A stretch of 64,000 bases of DNA, taken from contig NZ_CP159486.1 of assembly GCF_041902845.1 (NCBI RefSeq), positions 2,108,001 to 2,172,000 on the forward strand, given 5' to 3'. The position numbers and the translations under genes were made by a program. Position 1 is the first letter of the stretch. Every line of letters starts with the position of its first letter. This stretch comes from Limibacterium fermenti. Its GTDB lineage: Bacteria > Bacteroidota > Bacteroidia > Bacteroidales > Dysgonomonadaceae. Below the pieces are notes generated by a model. The model did not search any database. It was not told the origin of the DNA and saw nothing but the letters and a program-made list of their open reading frames with translations. Of the stretch, positions 27,561-36,324 are shown in pieces.

Positions 27561-27588
27561 CATAATTTGTAATTTGTAATTTATTAAA

Positions 27589-29478
27589 ATGAAATCAACT
27601 CGCAACCCCTGGGCCTGGATCCCCACGCTTTACTTCGCCGAAGGAATACCGTATGTGGTCGTGATGACTGTTTCCGTCATCATGTACAAACGCCTCGGCA
27701 TTTCCAATACCGACATCGCTCTTTACACCGGATTATTATATCTGCCATGGGTGATCAAACCCTTTTGGAGTCCCTTTGTCGACCTGATAAATACAAAAAG
27801 ATGGTGGATCGTCATCATGCAACTATTCATCGGAGCGGGATTGGCGGGAGTCGCTTTCTTAATTCCCGCACCGTTTTATTTTCAGGCGACTCTGGCGGTC
27901 TTTTGGTTGATTGCGTTCAGTTCCGCTACGCACGATATCGCCGCCGACGGGTTCTATATGCTCGCACTGGATGATTCGCAACAATCGTTCTTCGTGGGTA
28001 TCCGGAGCACCTTTTATCGCTTGGCTTCGATTACGGGACAAGGACTTTTGATTATCCTCGCAGGATTTCTGGAAACCGCGACAGGATTGGAACCCCTGCA
28101 AGTCAATATCCAATCGACGAACCAACCCGTAGAATCCACTTTATGGGTGTCGGAGGCAGACTTTCAAAGAACGCCTTCGGCCGATGCCTCCTTTACGGCA
28201 TTCGCGTCTTCGCTGAAGATTTCCACGACCAATATTCCATCGGATTCACTGAAAAAGATTACGGATCAGGCGCAAGCGCATAATCTCACAAACGGTTTTG
28301 TTGTGGAAGAAAAGAAAATCGAAAAAAAAGATTCCTGGTGGACAACACACGTTTCCCGACCTTGGAGTGAACATGCGGGGAGGCCTTTCGCTAATTTCAT
28401 CCGGAATCATTTCGGAGAGAAGCGCACACAACCCTCGGCTGACGGCCTGGTGGGGAATGCGGCGGTCGTTGCCGTGAAACTAAACCAAAAGCCCGATGCA
28501 GGAAAGGACGTCGTATTGAATACACGTTTAAAATCGGGCGACAGGAGCATCGCCCTCATCGGGGGAGAACGACTGGTTTTTAACGATCAAAACTGGGACA
28601 CTCCGGCTTATATGGTCATTCAACTCGATAAGAAACTCGATAAACCGGCAACCGCAACTTTCGAATCGACCTCGGGTAACTTACCGATGGCGTGGAGCAT
28701 CACTTTTTATATATTGGCGGGCTTCTTCCTTCTGATATTTATTTATCACCGGTTTGTGCTCCCCCGACCGGCTTCGGACGCGCCCAAAGAACATTCGCCC
28801 AAAGATATCCTTACCGAATTCGGGCGTACCTTCTCGACTTTTTTCCGCAAAAAGCATATCGGTATCGCCATCGCTTTCATGCTTCTGTACCGATTGGGTG
28901 AAGCCATGCTCGTGAAACTTTCCTCCCCTTTCCTATTGGACGGGCGCGACATCGGCGGTCTCGGGCTGACTACGGGGCAAGTCGGATTCGTTTACGGAAC
29001 CGTCGGCGTATTATCCCTTACAATCGGCGGAATTATCGGCGGAATCGCCATCAACCGGAAGGGACTGAAATATTGGCTTTGGCCTATGGCTCTCTGCATC
29101 ACCTTGCCGCACCTTGCATTTTTGTACCTGTCATGGTTCATGCCCGAAAATATGGTATTAATCAACTTAGCCGTTGCGGTTGAGCAATTCGGTTACGGCT
29201 TCGGATTTACCGCCTATATGATGTATTTGATTTATTTTTCGGAGGGTGAACACAAAACCGCCCATTATGCCATTTGCACCGGATTTATGGCGCTGGGGAT
29301 GATGCTTCCGGGAATGATCGCCGGATGGTTGCAAGAATTGGTAGGGTACAATCATTTCTTTATCTTTGTAATGCTGTGCGCTATTCCGACTCTTCTGGTC
29401 ATTCCTTTTATCAACGTCGACCGGGACTTCGGCAAAGCGAAGAAGAAAAGTCAGCAAAAGAATTGTTACACAGAGTAA
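27589..29478 (+). CDS. ampG: AmpG-family muropeptide permease with a large extra domain
   Basis: A 629-residue MFS transporter. N-terminal helices contain WIPTLYFAEGIPYVVVMTVS (about 6-25), LYLPWVIKPFWSPFVD and SATHDIAADGFYMLAL (about 106-121), all typical of AmpG, which imports GlcNAc-anhydroMurNAc peptides into the cytosol. About 200 hydrophilic residues (roughly 165-370) are inserted between helices. This part has charged helices followed by a beta-rich piece (NAAVVAVKLNQKPDAGKDVVLNTRL...). Helices resume at MAWSITFYILAGFFLL. E. coli AmpG (491 residues) lacks this block. The location after the SpoIID-like gene and before namZ/murT/murK/murQ supports the function. Confidence 0.9.
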   Translation: MKSTRNPWAWIPTLYFAEGIPYVVVMTVSVIMYKRLGISNTDIALYTGLLYLPWVIKPFWSPFVDLINTKRWWIVIMQLFIGAGLAGVAFLIPAPFYFQATLAVFWLIAFSSATHDIAADGFYMLALDDSQQSFFVGIRSTFYRLASITGQGLLIILAGFLETATGLEPLQVNIQSTNQPVESTLWVSEADFQRTPSADASFTAFASSLKISTTNIPSDSLKKITDQAQAHNLTNGFVVEEKKIEKKDSWWTTHVSRPWSEHAGRPFANFIRNHFGEKRTQPSADGLVGNAAVVAVKLNQKPDAGKDVVLNTRLKSGDRSIALIGGERLVFNDQNWDTPAYMVIQLDKKLDKPATATFESTSGNLPMAWSITFYILAGFFLLIFIYHRFVLPRPASDAPKEHSPKDILTEFGRTFSTFFRKKHIGIAIAFMLLYRLGEAMLVKLSSPFLLDGRDIGGLGLTTGQVGFVYGTVGVLSLTIGGIIGGIAINRKGLKYWLWPMALCITLPHLAFLYLSWFMPENMVLINLAVAVEQFGYGFGFTAYMMYLIYFSEGEHKTAHYAICTGFMALGMMLPGMIAGWLQELVGYNHFFIFVMLCAIPTLLVIPFINVDRDFGKAKKKSQQKNCYTE

Positions 29479-29508
29479 CGCAGAAGCATTTGGATTACAT
29501 TCAATAAT

Positions 29509-29988
29509 ATGATCTCAACATTCTCGATCAAATCGACCCGCAAGAGCTATTTCAAACTGCTATTGTCCCTATATTGGAGACGGAAATGGTGGTTGGCCGC
29601 CTTATGGTTACTCTTCGCGATCATTTGTTTGACCGTGCAAGAAAAAACTATTTGGGACTACATCGTCATTGCACTCGGGTTCGGTTATCCGGTGCTGATT
29701 ACGATTCAATATTGGTTTTATGTACGCTCTTCGGCAAACCGCATCTTCTTTCAGGAACGGTGGTATGAAATCGACGAGGACAAACTGGTCGGACATTTTT
29801 ACGACGGCACGGCAAGTCCCATCCGCTGGGTTCACTTTGTAAAATACCTGAAACGAAACGACCGGTATCTGCTTTATTTGTCGCAAGGACAATTTGTCGA
29901 CCTGCCTTTTTCGTCTTTTCGAAGCGAAGAAGACCGGGAATGGTTTGAAACATCTATCTTAACAATAATCGCAAAAAGAAGAATATGA
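29509..29988 (+). CDS. YcxB-like membrane protein
   Basis: A 159-residue protein with two membrane helices (about 29-45 and 51-69) followed by a soluble beta domain containing WYEIDEDKLVGHFYDGTASPIRWVHFVKYLKRNDRYLLYLS. This is the pattern of the YcxB-like domain, a PH-like module of unknown function. Its last codons overlap the namZ start by four bases (ATGA at 29985-29988), so the two are translationally coupled. The link with MurNAc salvage is by position only. Confidence 0.75.
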   Translation: MISTFSIKSTRKSYFKLLLSLYWRRKWWLAALWLLFAIICLTVQEKTIWDYIVIALGFGYPVLITIQYWFYVRSSANRIFFQERWYEIDEDKLVGHFYDGTASPIRWVHFVKYLKRNDRYLLYLSQGQFVDLPFSSFRSEEDREWFETSILTIIAKRRI

Positions 29989-31226
29989 AGAAAAGTGTCT
30001 TTTTCCTTTGTTTGCTTTTCCTGTCGGTACAAGCAATCAGTGTGCAAGCGCAAAAAATACGGATTAAAACGGGTATCGGAGTATTAAAAGACGATCAGTT
30101 CTCCATCCTTAAAGGAAAGCGCGTAGGATTGATTACGAATCCTACGGGAGTGGACAACAACCTGAAGTCGACCATCGATATCCTGCACGAAGCCCCCAAC
30201 GTACAGCTCGTGGCACTCTACGGACCTGAACACGGTGTGCGCGGCGATGTGCATGCAGGCGACAAGATCGAGACATTTACCGATCCGAATACCGGCGTGC
30301 CCGTTCATTCACTTTATGGCGTCACCCGAAAACCTTCGAAAGAGATGCTCCGGGACATCGACGTGTTGGTATATGATATTCAAGATATCGGATGCCGCTC
30401 GTACACGTATATATCCACGATGTATCTGGCCATGCAAGCCGCAGCGGAAAACGACATAGAGTTTGTCGTACTCGATCGCCCCAATCCGTTGGGCGGCTTG
30501 AAAGTCGAAGGCAATCTCGTGGAGGAAGGCTTCTTCTCATTCGTCAGCCAACTGAAAATACCGTATGTTTACGGCCTCACCTGCGGTGAACTCGCACTGA
30601 TGATCAACGGCGAAAGAATGTTGGAACAGCCCTGCAAGTTGCATGTGGTGAAAATGAAGAAATGGCGGCGGAAAATGAATTTCGGCGACACCGGATTGCC
30701 TTGGGTATCCGCCTCGCCGCATATTCCCTTTGCGCACTCGGCGTATTTTTATCCGGTATCCGGCATTTTAGGGGAGTTGGGATATATGTCGATTGGCGTA
30801 GGATATACACTTCCGTTCGAAATGTTTGCCGCAGAGTGGATCGGCGCCGAAGAATTCGCCCGGGCATTAAACGCAAAGCGATTGCCGGGTGTTGTCTTTC
30901 GTCCCATTCACTTAAAACCATTCTATTCCGTTGGGAAAGGCTCGAACCTGCAAGGCGTTCAAGTTCATCTGACCGATTTTTCGAAAGCCCGGTTGTCGGA
31001 TATTCAGTTTCATGTAATGGAAGTCGCCGCCGCGTTATATCCCGATAAAAAAGTGTTCGATCATGCCGATAAAGGCCGTTTCAATATGTTTGATAAGGTG
31101 AGCGGGAGCGACTTTATCCGCAAAGAATTTTCGCAACAACATCGCTTCTCTGACATCCAATCCTATTGGACAAAAGACGAAGAATCGTTTAAGAAATTAT
31201 CAAAAAAATATTATCTATATAAATGA
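29985..31226 (+). CDS. namZ: NamZ, exo-beta-N-acetylmuramidase (DUF1343)
   Basis: A 413-residue exported protein (signal peptide about 1-24, ending SVQAQ). The DUF1343 family hallmarks are LKGKRVGLITNPTGVD (about 43-58), VALYGPEHGVRGDVHAGD (about 76-93, with the proposed catalytic Glu) and FVVLDRPNPLGG (about 160-171). NamZ enzymes (GH171) release MurNAc from the non-reducing end of peptidoglycan chains, and their role in MurNAc supply is established in B. subtilis and T. forsythia. The genes for MurNAc import, phosphorylation and etherase follow, so the pathway is complete. Confidence 0.93.
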   Translation: MKKSVFFLCLLFLSVQAISVQAQKIRIKTGIGVLKDDQFSILKGKRVGLITNPTGVDNNLKSTIDILHEAPNVQLVALYGPEHGVRGDVHAGDKIETFTDPNTGVPVHSLYGVTRKPSKEMLRDIDVLVYDIQDIGCRSYTYISTMYLAMQAAAENDIEFVVLDRPNPLGGLKVEGNLVEEGFFSFVSQLKIPYVYGLTCGELALMINGERMLEQPCKLHVVKMKKWRRKMNFGDTGLPWVSASPHIPFAHSAYFYPVSGILGELGYMSIGVGYTLPFEMFAAEWIGAEEFARALNAKRLPGVVFRPIHLKPFYSVGKGSNLQGVQVHLTDFSKARLSDIQFHVMEVAAALYPDKKVFDHADKGRFNMFDKVSGSDFIRKEFSQQHRFSDIQSYWTKDEESFKKLSKKYYLYK

Positions 31227-31258
31227 TAATGGCTTCCCCGATACTGTTGCTTCGCAAC

Positions 31259-31562
31259 GATAATGCGATAAAGCACGATAGACGCCTGCGGTGCGATAAA
31301 AAAGACAGGCTCGCTACGCCAGCGATAATATAAATGATATGACAATAGAGGATTTGGAAGTGTATAATTTATCGATGGACTTTTCAGATAAAGTATGGAA
31401 TAGAGTTTGCCGATGGGAGCATTTTGCAAAAGATGCGCTTGGAAAACAATGGGTAAGAGCCGCTGACTCGGTAGATGCAAATAAAAGTAAAACAGGGCTC
31501 GTAAAAGCATTCAGAAGAAAATTAATTTCGGACAAATAACTATCGCGCTTTAGCGCATTATC
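31259..31562. mobile_element. 304-bp unit: S23 fragment between 23-bp inverted repeats
   Basis: Left end 31259-31281 and right end 31540-31562 are inverted copies matching at 21 of 23 positions (left core GATAATGCGATAAAGC). The interior holds a shortened four-helix-bundle gene and, at its left, several small hairpins such as GTTGCTTCGCAAC (31247-31259). The unit is inserted between namZ and murT. Confidence 0.55.
31339..31539 (+). pseudogene. Four-helix-bundle (S23-family) protein, internally deleted
   Basis: 66 codons. The start MTIEDLEVYNLSMDFSDKVW and KDALGKQWVRAADSVDANKS match the first half of S23-family proteins, in which the next segment is normally ANISEGFGR. Here the chain jumps to LVKAFRRKLISDK, which resembles the family's C-terminal helix. 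About 40-50 residues of the middle are missing, without a frame break. It is about half the normal 115-120 residues, so a stable bundle is unlikely. Confidence 0.75.
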
Positions 31563-31571
31563 AATAACAAT

Positions 31572-32744
31572 ATGAATACAATTTCAATAAAACAATCCAA
31601 CAGCCGCCTGCTTTCGCTCGACATCTTGCGGGGCATTACGATTGCAGGCATGATCATGGTAAACAATCCGGGATCATGGAGTTCGATATACGCGCCGTTG
31701 AGGCACGCATCGTGGCACGGTTTGACACCGACCGACCTGGTGTTCCCGTTCTTTATGTTTATCATGGGAGTCTCTACGTTCATGTCGCTCCGGAAGTTTA
31801 ATTTCGAACCTTCAAAGGCTTGCCTGTGGAAGATTATCCGGCGGACGATCGTCATCTTCTTCATCGGACTGGCACTGGGATGGTTCGGGCAATTATGCCG
31901 CGGACTGGCTTCGGGGGAAAACTTTGCGGCCGCCGCCACCCATTTCGACACACTGCGCATCCTCGGCGTCATGCAACGATTGGCCTTATCGTACGGATTG
32001 GCCGCCCTCGCCGCCGTATTCATTCCTCACAAGCATATGGTGTGGGTCATTGTCACATTGCTGGCGGGTTATTTCCTGCTGCTGCTCTTCGGAAACGGCT
32101 TCGACTTGTCGGAACAGAATATCATTGCACGGGTCGACAACGCCCTATGGGGGCCTAATCACATGTATAAAGACTGGACTCCCGACGGCCAACGGATTGC
32201 TTTCGACCCCGAGGGATTGCTCAGTACGCTCCCTTCCGTCGCCCATGTATTGATCGGTTTCTTGTTCGGGAAACTCATTATCGAGTATAAGGATAATAAC
32301 AAACGGGTGGAAAAGATCTTGATTTGGGGTACGGTGCTGGCTTTCTCGGGATTGCTATTACAATACGGCTGCCCGATCAATAAAAGAATATGGAGTCCGA
32401 CGTTCGTGCTGACGACTACCGGGTTCGCCGCCCAATTACTCGGATTGCTGATCTGGATCATCGATATCAACAAGAAAGAAAAATGGAGCCGCTTCTTCCA
32501 TGCATTCGGCGTGAACCCGCTCTTCATCTATGTGCTGGCAGGGGTATTGGCTACATTGCTGGGGACTATCGGCATTCCTTATGCCGGTGAAACAATAGCC
32601 GTTAAAACCTACTTTTACGAAGCATTGCTACGCCCATGGGCCGGCGACTATTTCGGTTCATTGCTCTACGCGTTATTGTTTATATCGGTATGCTGGGCAT
32701 TCGGATATGGATTGTATAAGAAAGATATTTACATTAAGATTTAG
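31572..32744 (+). CDS. murT: MurT-type MurNAc transporter (DUF5009/HGSNAT-like membrane protein)
   Basis: A 390-residue polytopic inner-membrane protein with about ten helices. SRLLSLDILRGITIAGMIMVNNPGSW (about 10-35), HASWHGLTPTDLVFPFFMFIMGVS (about 47-70) and IRRTIVIFFIGLALGWF mark the DUF5009 / heparan-glucosaminide N-acetyltransferase-like family. In T. forsythia the member next to murK-murQ was identified as the MurNAc transporter MurT; the same neighbourhood is the basis for this name. An acyltransferase function, as in the animal homologue, remains the alternative. Confidence 0.8.
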   Translation: MNTISIKQSNSRLLSLDILRGITIAGMIMVNNPGSWSSIYAPLRHASWHGLTPTDLVFPFFMFIMGVSTFMSLRKFNFEPSKACLWKIIRRTIVIFFIGLALGWFGQLCRGLASGENFAAAATHFDTLRILGVMQRLALSYGLAALAAVFIPHKHMVWVIVTLLAGYFLLLLFGNGFDLSEQNIIARVDNALWGPNHMYKDWTPDGQRIAFDPEGLLSTLPSVAHVLIGFLFGKLIIEYKDNNKRVEKILIWGTVLAFSGLLLQYGCPINKRIWSPTFVLTTTGFAAQLLGLLIWIIDINKKEKWSRFFHAFGVNPLFIYVLAGVLATLLGTIGIPYAGETIAVKTYFYEALLRPWAGDYFGSLLYALLFISVCWAFGYGLYKKDIYIKI

Positions 32745-32756
32745 AAGACAACATAG

Positions 32757-32941
32757 TAGATTAGCAAATTAGCGGATTAGCAAATTAGTAACAGGTCAAA
32801 GGTCTAAAGACTAAAGACAGATATCCGGGTTAAAGCGTCGCTCATTGTGGGCTTGACCCACACCCCTAAAATACGAGGGAATTCCACATCGGGTACGGAA
32901 TGACATTAGACATTAGACTTTTGACATTAGACATTCAAACA
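32757..32941. repeat. Mixed short tandem repeats before murK
   Basis: The gap between murT and murK holds AATTAGCA-type octamers (32761-32790), GTCTAAA-type heptamers (32799-32818), and ACATTAG/ACTTTTG heptamers (32903-32938). Between them is unique sequence of about 80 bases with no recognised motif. Confidence 0.65.
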
Positions 32942-33799
32942 ATGAAATCAATCGTAATCGCCGATAGCGGCGCAACCAAAACGGACTGGTGCTTCGTACA
33001 AGACGGACAAATCATCCGCCGATTTCCGAAAAACGGCATTAGCCCCGTATATCAATCGGAAGAAGAGATCGCACAGGAAATTAGGGAACAAGTGTATCCT
33101 TCCTTGCGGGATGAAGAAATCGAAGCGATCTGTTTCTACGGATCGGGTTGCATCCCGGAAAAAATAGAGGGGGTAAAAAGAGCCATTCAAGCATCGTTTC
33201 CCATAGAAGATGTTCAGGTGTACAGCGACCTGATAGCCGCGGCACACGCCTTGTGCGGACATACTTCCGGAATCGCCTGCATTTTAGGAACCGGCAGCAA
33301 CTCTTGCCAATGGAACGGAAAAGAGGTGATTGCGCAAGTATCGCCGTTAGGATTTATCCTCGGCGACGAAGGCAGCGGTGCGGTAATGGGAAAACATTTG
33401 GTCAGCGACGCGCTAAAGAATCAGTTAACCGACGGATTGAAGGAGGAACTCCTGGCGGAATATGCGCTTACCCCCGCAACGATTATCGACAGCGTATACC
33501 GGCAACCTTTTCCCAGCCGCTTTCTGGCCAGGCTCGCTCCCTTCCTGTTGAAGCATATCAAAGATCCGACTATAAGCCGGATCGTCCATACGTCGTTTTC
33601 CGATTTCTTCGAAAGAAACGTCATGCAGTATGATTACAAAAACAATAAAGTCCATTTTGTCGGCTCGATCGCGTATTATTTTCAAGACATCCTGCACTCC
33701 ACGGCTAAAAGCATGAACATCGAAACAGGCAGCATCCTGCAATCCCCCATGGAGGGATTGATTCACTATTATCACCATTCATTAATCGCAAAAAAATGA
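32942..33799 (+). CDS. murK: MurK, MurNAc/GlcNAc kinase (BadF/BcrA ATPase family)
   Basis: A 285-residue sugar kinase. The start chosen is MKSIVIADSGATKTDW at 32942; a longer reading from 32900 would translate the heptamer repeat. The ATP-binding motifs of the actin-like fold are visible: IADSGATKTDWCFV (5-18), VYSDLIAAAHAL (about 92), the phosphate-2 loop CILGTGSNSC (about 108-117) and FILGDEGSGAVMG (about 133-145). MurK phosphorylates MurNAc at O6. Its stop overlaps the murQ start by four bases (33796-33799), which supports the assignment over other BadF-family kinases. Confidence 0.9.
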   Translation: MKSIVIADSGATKTDWCFVQDGQIIRRFPKNGISPVYQSEEEIAQEIREQVYPSLRDEEIEAICFYGSGCIPEKIEGVKRAIQASFPIEDVQVYSDLIAAAHALCGHTSGIACILGTGSNSCQWNGKEVIAQVSPLGFILGDEGSGAVMGKHLVSDALKNQLTDGLKEELLAEYALTPATIIDSVYRQPFPSRFLARLAPFLLKHIKDPTISRIVHTSFSDFFERNVMQYDYKNNKVHFVGSIAYYFQDILHSTAKSMNIETGSILQSPMEGLIHYYHHSLIAKK

Positions 33800-34605
33800 C
33801 ATTTATAAAAATAACGGAACAATCCTCTTTATACGATAATCTGGAAAAGAAACCCGTTCTCGAAATCCTGACGGAAATCAATCAGGAAGATCAGAAAGTC
33901 GCACTTGCCGTGCAAAAGACCATTCCTGAGATAGAAAAACTCGTGACGGGTATTGTCGAGCGCATGAAACGCGGCGGACGCCTCTTTTATCTCGGAGCGG
34001 GAACCAGCGGACGCCTCGGCGTGCTCGACGCTTCGGAAATTCCTCCCACCTACGGCATGCCCAACACCTATGTTATCGGTTTGATTGCCGGCGGAGATAC
34101 GGCCCTTCGCAATCCCGTAGAAGCCGCAGAAGACGATCAGGACAAGGCATGGCAAGAACTGTCGGCTTATCATATCGGCAAAAACGACACGGTGGTGGGC
34201 ATCGCCGCGTCCGGAACGACTCCCTATGTCATCGGCGCACTCCGGCATGCCCGAGAAAAAGGCTTGCTGACGGCCGCCATCAGTTGTAATCCCGACTCGC
34301 CGGTTGCGGATGAAGCCGAAATTAAAATCGAGCCTATCGTGGGGCCGGAATACGTCACCGGAAGTACCCGGATGAAATCGGGAACCGCACAAAAACTCGT
34401 GTTAAATATGATTTCGACCGCCGTGATGATTAAGCTGGGACGTGTAAAAGGAAACCGCATGGTCAACATGCAACTGACCAATCAAAAACTGGTAGACCGC
34501 GGCACCCGGATGATTGTCGAAGAACTGGGACTGCCTTATGATCAGGCGAAGAATCTTCTCCTGTTGCACGGATCGGTGAAAAATGCCGTAGAAAGCTTTA
34601 GATAA
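33796..34605 (+). CDS. murQ: MurQ, MurNAc-6-phosphate etherase
   Basis: A 269-residue SIS-domain enzyme that removes D-lactate from MurNAc-6-P to give GlcNAc-6-P. The signature LGAGTSGRLGVLDASEIPPTYG (about 65-86) carries the catalytic Glu in DASEIPP. GIAASGTTPYVIGAL (about 134-148) and GSTRMKSGTAQKLVLNM (about 191-207) complete the sugar-phosphate site. It is slightly shorter than E. coli MurQ (298). Together with NamZ, MurT and MurK it completes MurNAc use, essential in species that lack MurA/MurB. Confidence 0.96.
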   Translation: MTFIKITEQSSLYDNLEKKPVLEILTEINQEDQKVALAVQKTIPEIEKLVTGIVERMKRGGRLFYLGAGTSGRLGVLDASEIPPTYGMPNTYVIGLIAGGDTALRNPVEAAEDDQDKAWQELSAYHIGKNDTVVGIAASGTTPYVIGALRHAREKGLLTAAISCNPDSPVADEAEIKIEPIVGPEYVTGSTRMKSGTAQKLVLNMISTAVMIKLGRVKGNRMVNMQLTNQKLVDRGTRMIVEELGLPYDQAKNLLLLHGSVKNAVESFR

Positions 34606-34701
34606 TGACGAATTATCAATTACAAATGACGAATTACTAATTACTAATTACTAATTACAAATTACAAATGACGAATTGTCAATTATCGATTATCAATTAT
34701 T
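34606..34701. repeat. Heptamer array (AATTACT/AAATGAC family)
   Basis: About ten heptamer units after murQ, read on plus as AATTACT, AATTACA and AAATGAC, ending in diverged AATTATC words directly before the next gene. Confidence 0.7.
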
Positions 34702-35043
34702 ATGGCAATCATTATAAAAACCGATACTCCGGATACGCTGCTCGATGAAATTTACGAAGGTATCCAAAGTAAAAAAGTAGATAAGTGGGCTTCCACAGCC
34801 GACGGACGCCTCACTTACGCTTCACTGCTCTGGAAAAACGAAGCGTGGTTCAAACCTCAGATATGGGTTGAAGAGAAGGAATTGCGCTTCGGCTTGATTA
34901 AACGAAAAGACCGGAAACATATCTCCACCAAACTGTATACAATGTTTCATACTAAATTCGTCGAAATGCTCCTTTCGCATTTCGACACGCTTTTTCGGGA
35001 AGTCACCGTAAGTGCCGTACGTACCGAACCGGATGAATTTTAA
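34702..35043 (+). CDS. Small conserved hypothetical protein
   Basis: A 113-residue soluble protein with no signal peptide or membrane segment. The pattern MAIIIKTDTPDTLLDEIYEGIQSKKVDKW, then a beta-like LTYASLLWKNEAWFKPQIWVEEKELRFGLI and a basic helix, is compact and well formed, with normal codon use. I do not recognise the family. It ends 12 bases before gltS, so the two are probably co-transcribed. Confidence 0.7.
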   Translation: MAIIIKTDTPDTLLDEIYEGIQSKKVDKWASTADGRLTYASLLWKNEAWFKPQIWVEEKELRFGLIKRKDRKHISTKLYTMFHTKFVEMLLSHFDTLFREVTVSAVRTEPDEF

Positions 35044-35055
35044 AGAAACAAACTC

Positions 35056-36270
35056 ATGATGACCATTTCGCTCAACCTATACGAAACAGTCGGCATCGGC
35101 GTCCTATTACTATTGCTGGGAAAATATCTCAAATCCAAAATCGGTTTTTTCCGCCAATATGCCATTCCGTCTCCGGTCATCGGCGGGTTATTGTTTGCAT
35201 TCATCAGTTTATTCCTTCATCAGGCGGATATTCTGCACTTCGATTTCGACATCATATTGCAAGAATTCTTTATGGTGCTATTCTTTACGTCGATAGGATT
35301 CAATGTCAGCCTTAAACTATTAAAAAACGGCGGATCGAAACTGTTTTTATTCCTTGGATTGGCCGTTGTTTTTTGTTTCCTTCAAAACTTTGTGGCCGTG
35401 CTGCTCGCAGGAGCGGTTGATGTAAATCCTCTGCTGGCTTTAATGACAGGTTCCACCGCATTAACCGGAGGGTTAGGTACGTCGGCAGCCGTGGCTCCCA
35501 TGGTGGAAGAAGCCGGAATCGCGGGAGCAAAGACCGTCGCGATCGCTTCGGCTACTTTCGGCCTGTTAATGGGATCCGTTATGGGCGCTCCGCTCGGCAA
35601 CAATCTTATTATCAAAAAAGATTTAGTGAAAACCCGGATAGAAGACGAAGAAGAACAGGACATCGATGCCCAACAAACTCACAAACGCCCGATAGACGGA
35701 GAACGCGTCACAAAAGCCATGTTCCTTATCCTTATCGCAATGGGAGTAGGCGTGTTTCTGACTGATTTACTGAACACGTGGATGGCGCATCTCATCGATA
35801 ATATCCGTTTTCCCATATATCTGGGACCGATGCTCGCCGCTACCATCCTGCGCAATATTTTCGACACGAAGGACAAGCATTTCGCCCTCAATCCCGAAAT
35901 TCAATTGCTGGGCGATATCAGCCTGAATGTGTTTATTTCGATCGCCATCATGACGCTTCAACTGTGGGATTTAAGCGAGTTGGCGTTCTCTCTGATCATT
36001 TTACTGTTGGCTCAGGTCATATTGATGTTTGTCTTTGCGCGCTATGTCTGCTTCAGGGTGATGGGCCGCAACTATGACGCCGCAGTCGTCAGCGCAGGAA
36101 TGGTCGGTTTCGGAATGGGTTCCACCGCCAACGCAATGGCTAATCTGGACTCTATCTGCGACAAGTTCGGATATTCGCGCCTGGCATTTTTTATCGTTCC
36201 TCTTGTCGGATCCATCTTTATCGACTTTATCAATGTATTAATTATAAACGGATTCATTATCGCATTGTAA
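35056..36270 (+). CDS. gltS: GltS, sodium/glutamate symporter
   Basis: A 404-residue inner-membrane transporter, the usual GltS length, with about ten helices in two halves. Family motifs visible are YAIPSPVIGGLLFA (about 35-48), LMTGSTALTGGLGTSAAVAP (about 129-148) and the repeat half's VVSAGMVGFGMGSTANAMANLDSI (about 343-366), the inverted re-entrant elements. A hydrophilic cytosolic loop (about 190-220) is rich in Glu. It would import glutamate with sodium, fitting an amino-acid-using oral or gut anaerobe. Confidence 0.93.
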   Translation: MMTISLNLYETVGIGVLLLLLGKYLKSKIGFFRQYAIPSPVIGGLLFAFISLFLHQADILHFDFDIILQEFFMVLFFTSIGFNVSLKLLKNGGSKLFLFLGLAVVFCFLQNFVAVLLAGAVDVNPLLALMTGSTALTGGLGTSAAVAPMVEEAGIAGAKTVAIASATFGLLMGSVMGAPLGNNLIIKKDLVKTRIEDEEEQDIDAQQTHKRPIDGERVTKAMFLILIAMGVGVFLTDLLNTWMAHLIDNIRFPIYLGPMLAATILRNIFDTKDKHFALNPEIQLLGDISLNVFISIAIMTLQLWDLSELAFSLIILLLAQVILMFVFARYVCFRVMGRNYDAAVVSAGMVGFGMGSTANAMANLDSICDKFGYSRLAFFIVPLVGSIFIDFINVLIINGFIIAL

Positions 36271-36324
36271 GGTTATCGCCGGGCAATTTTATCAAACGAC
36301 ATTATTCATTCACTTTACAAACTT

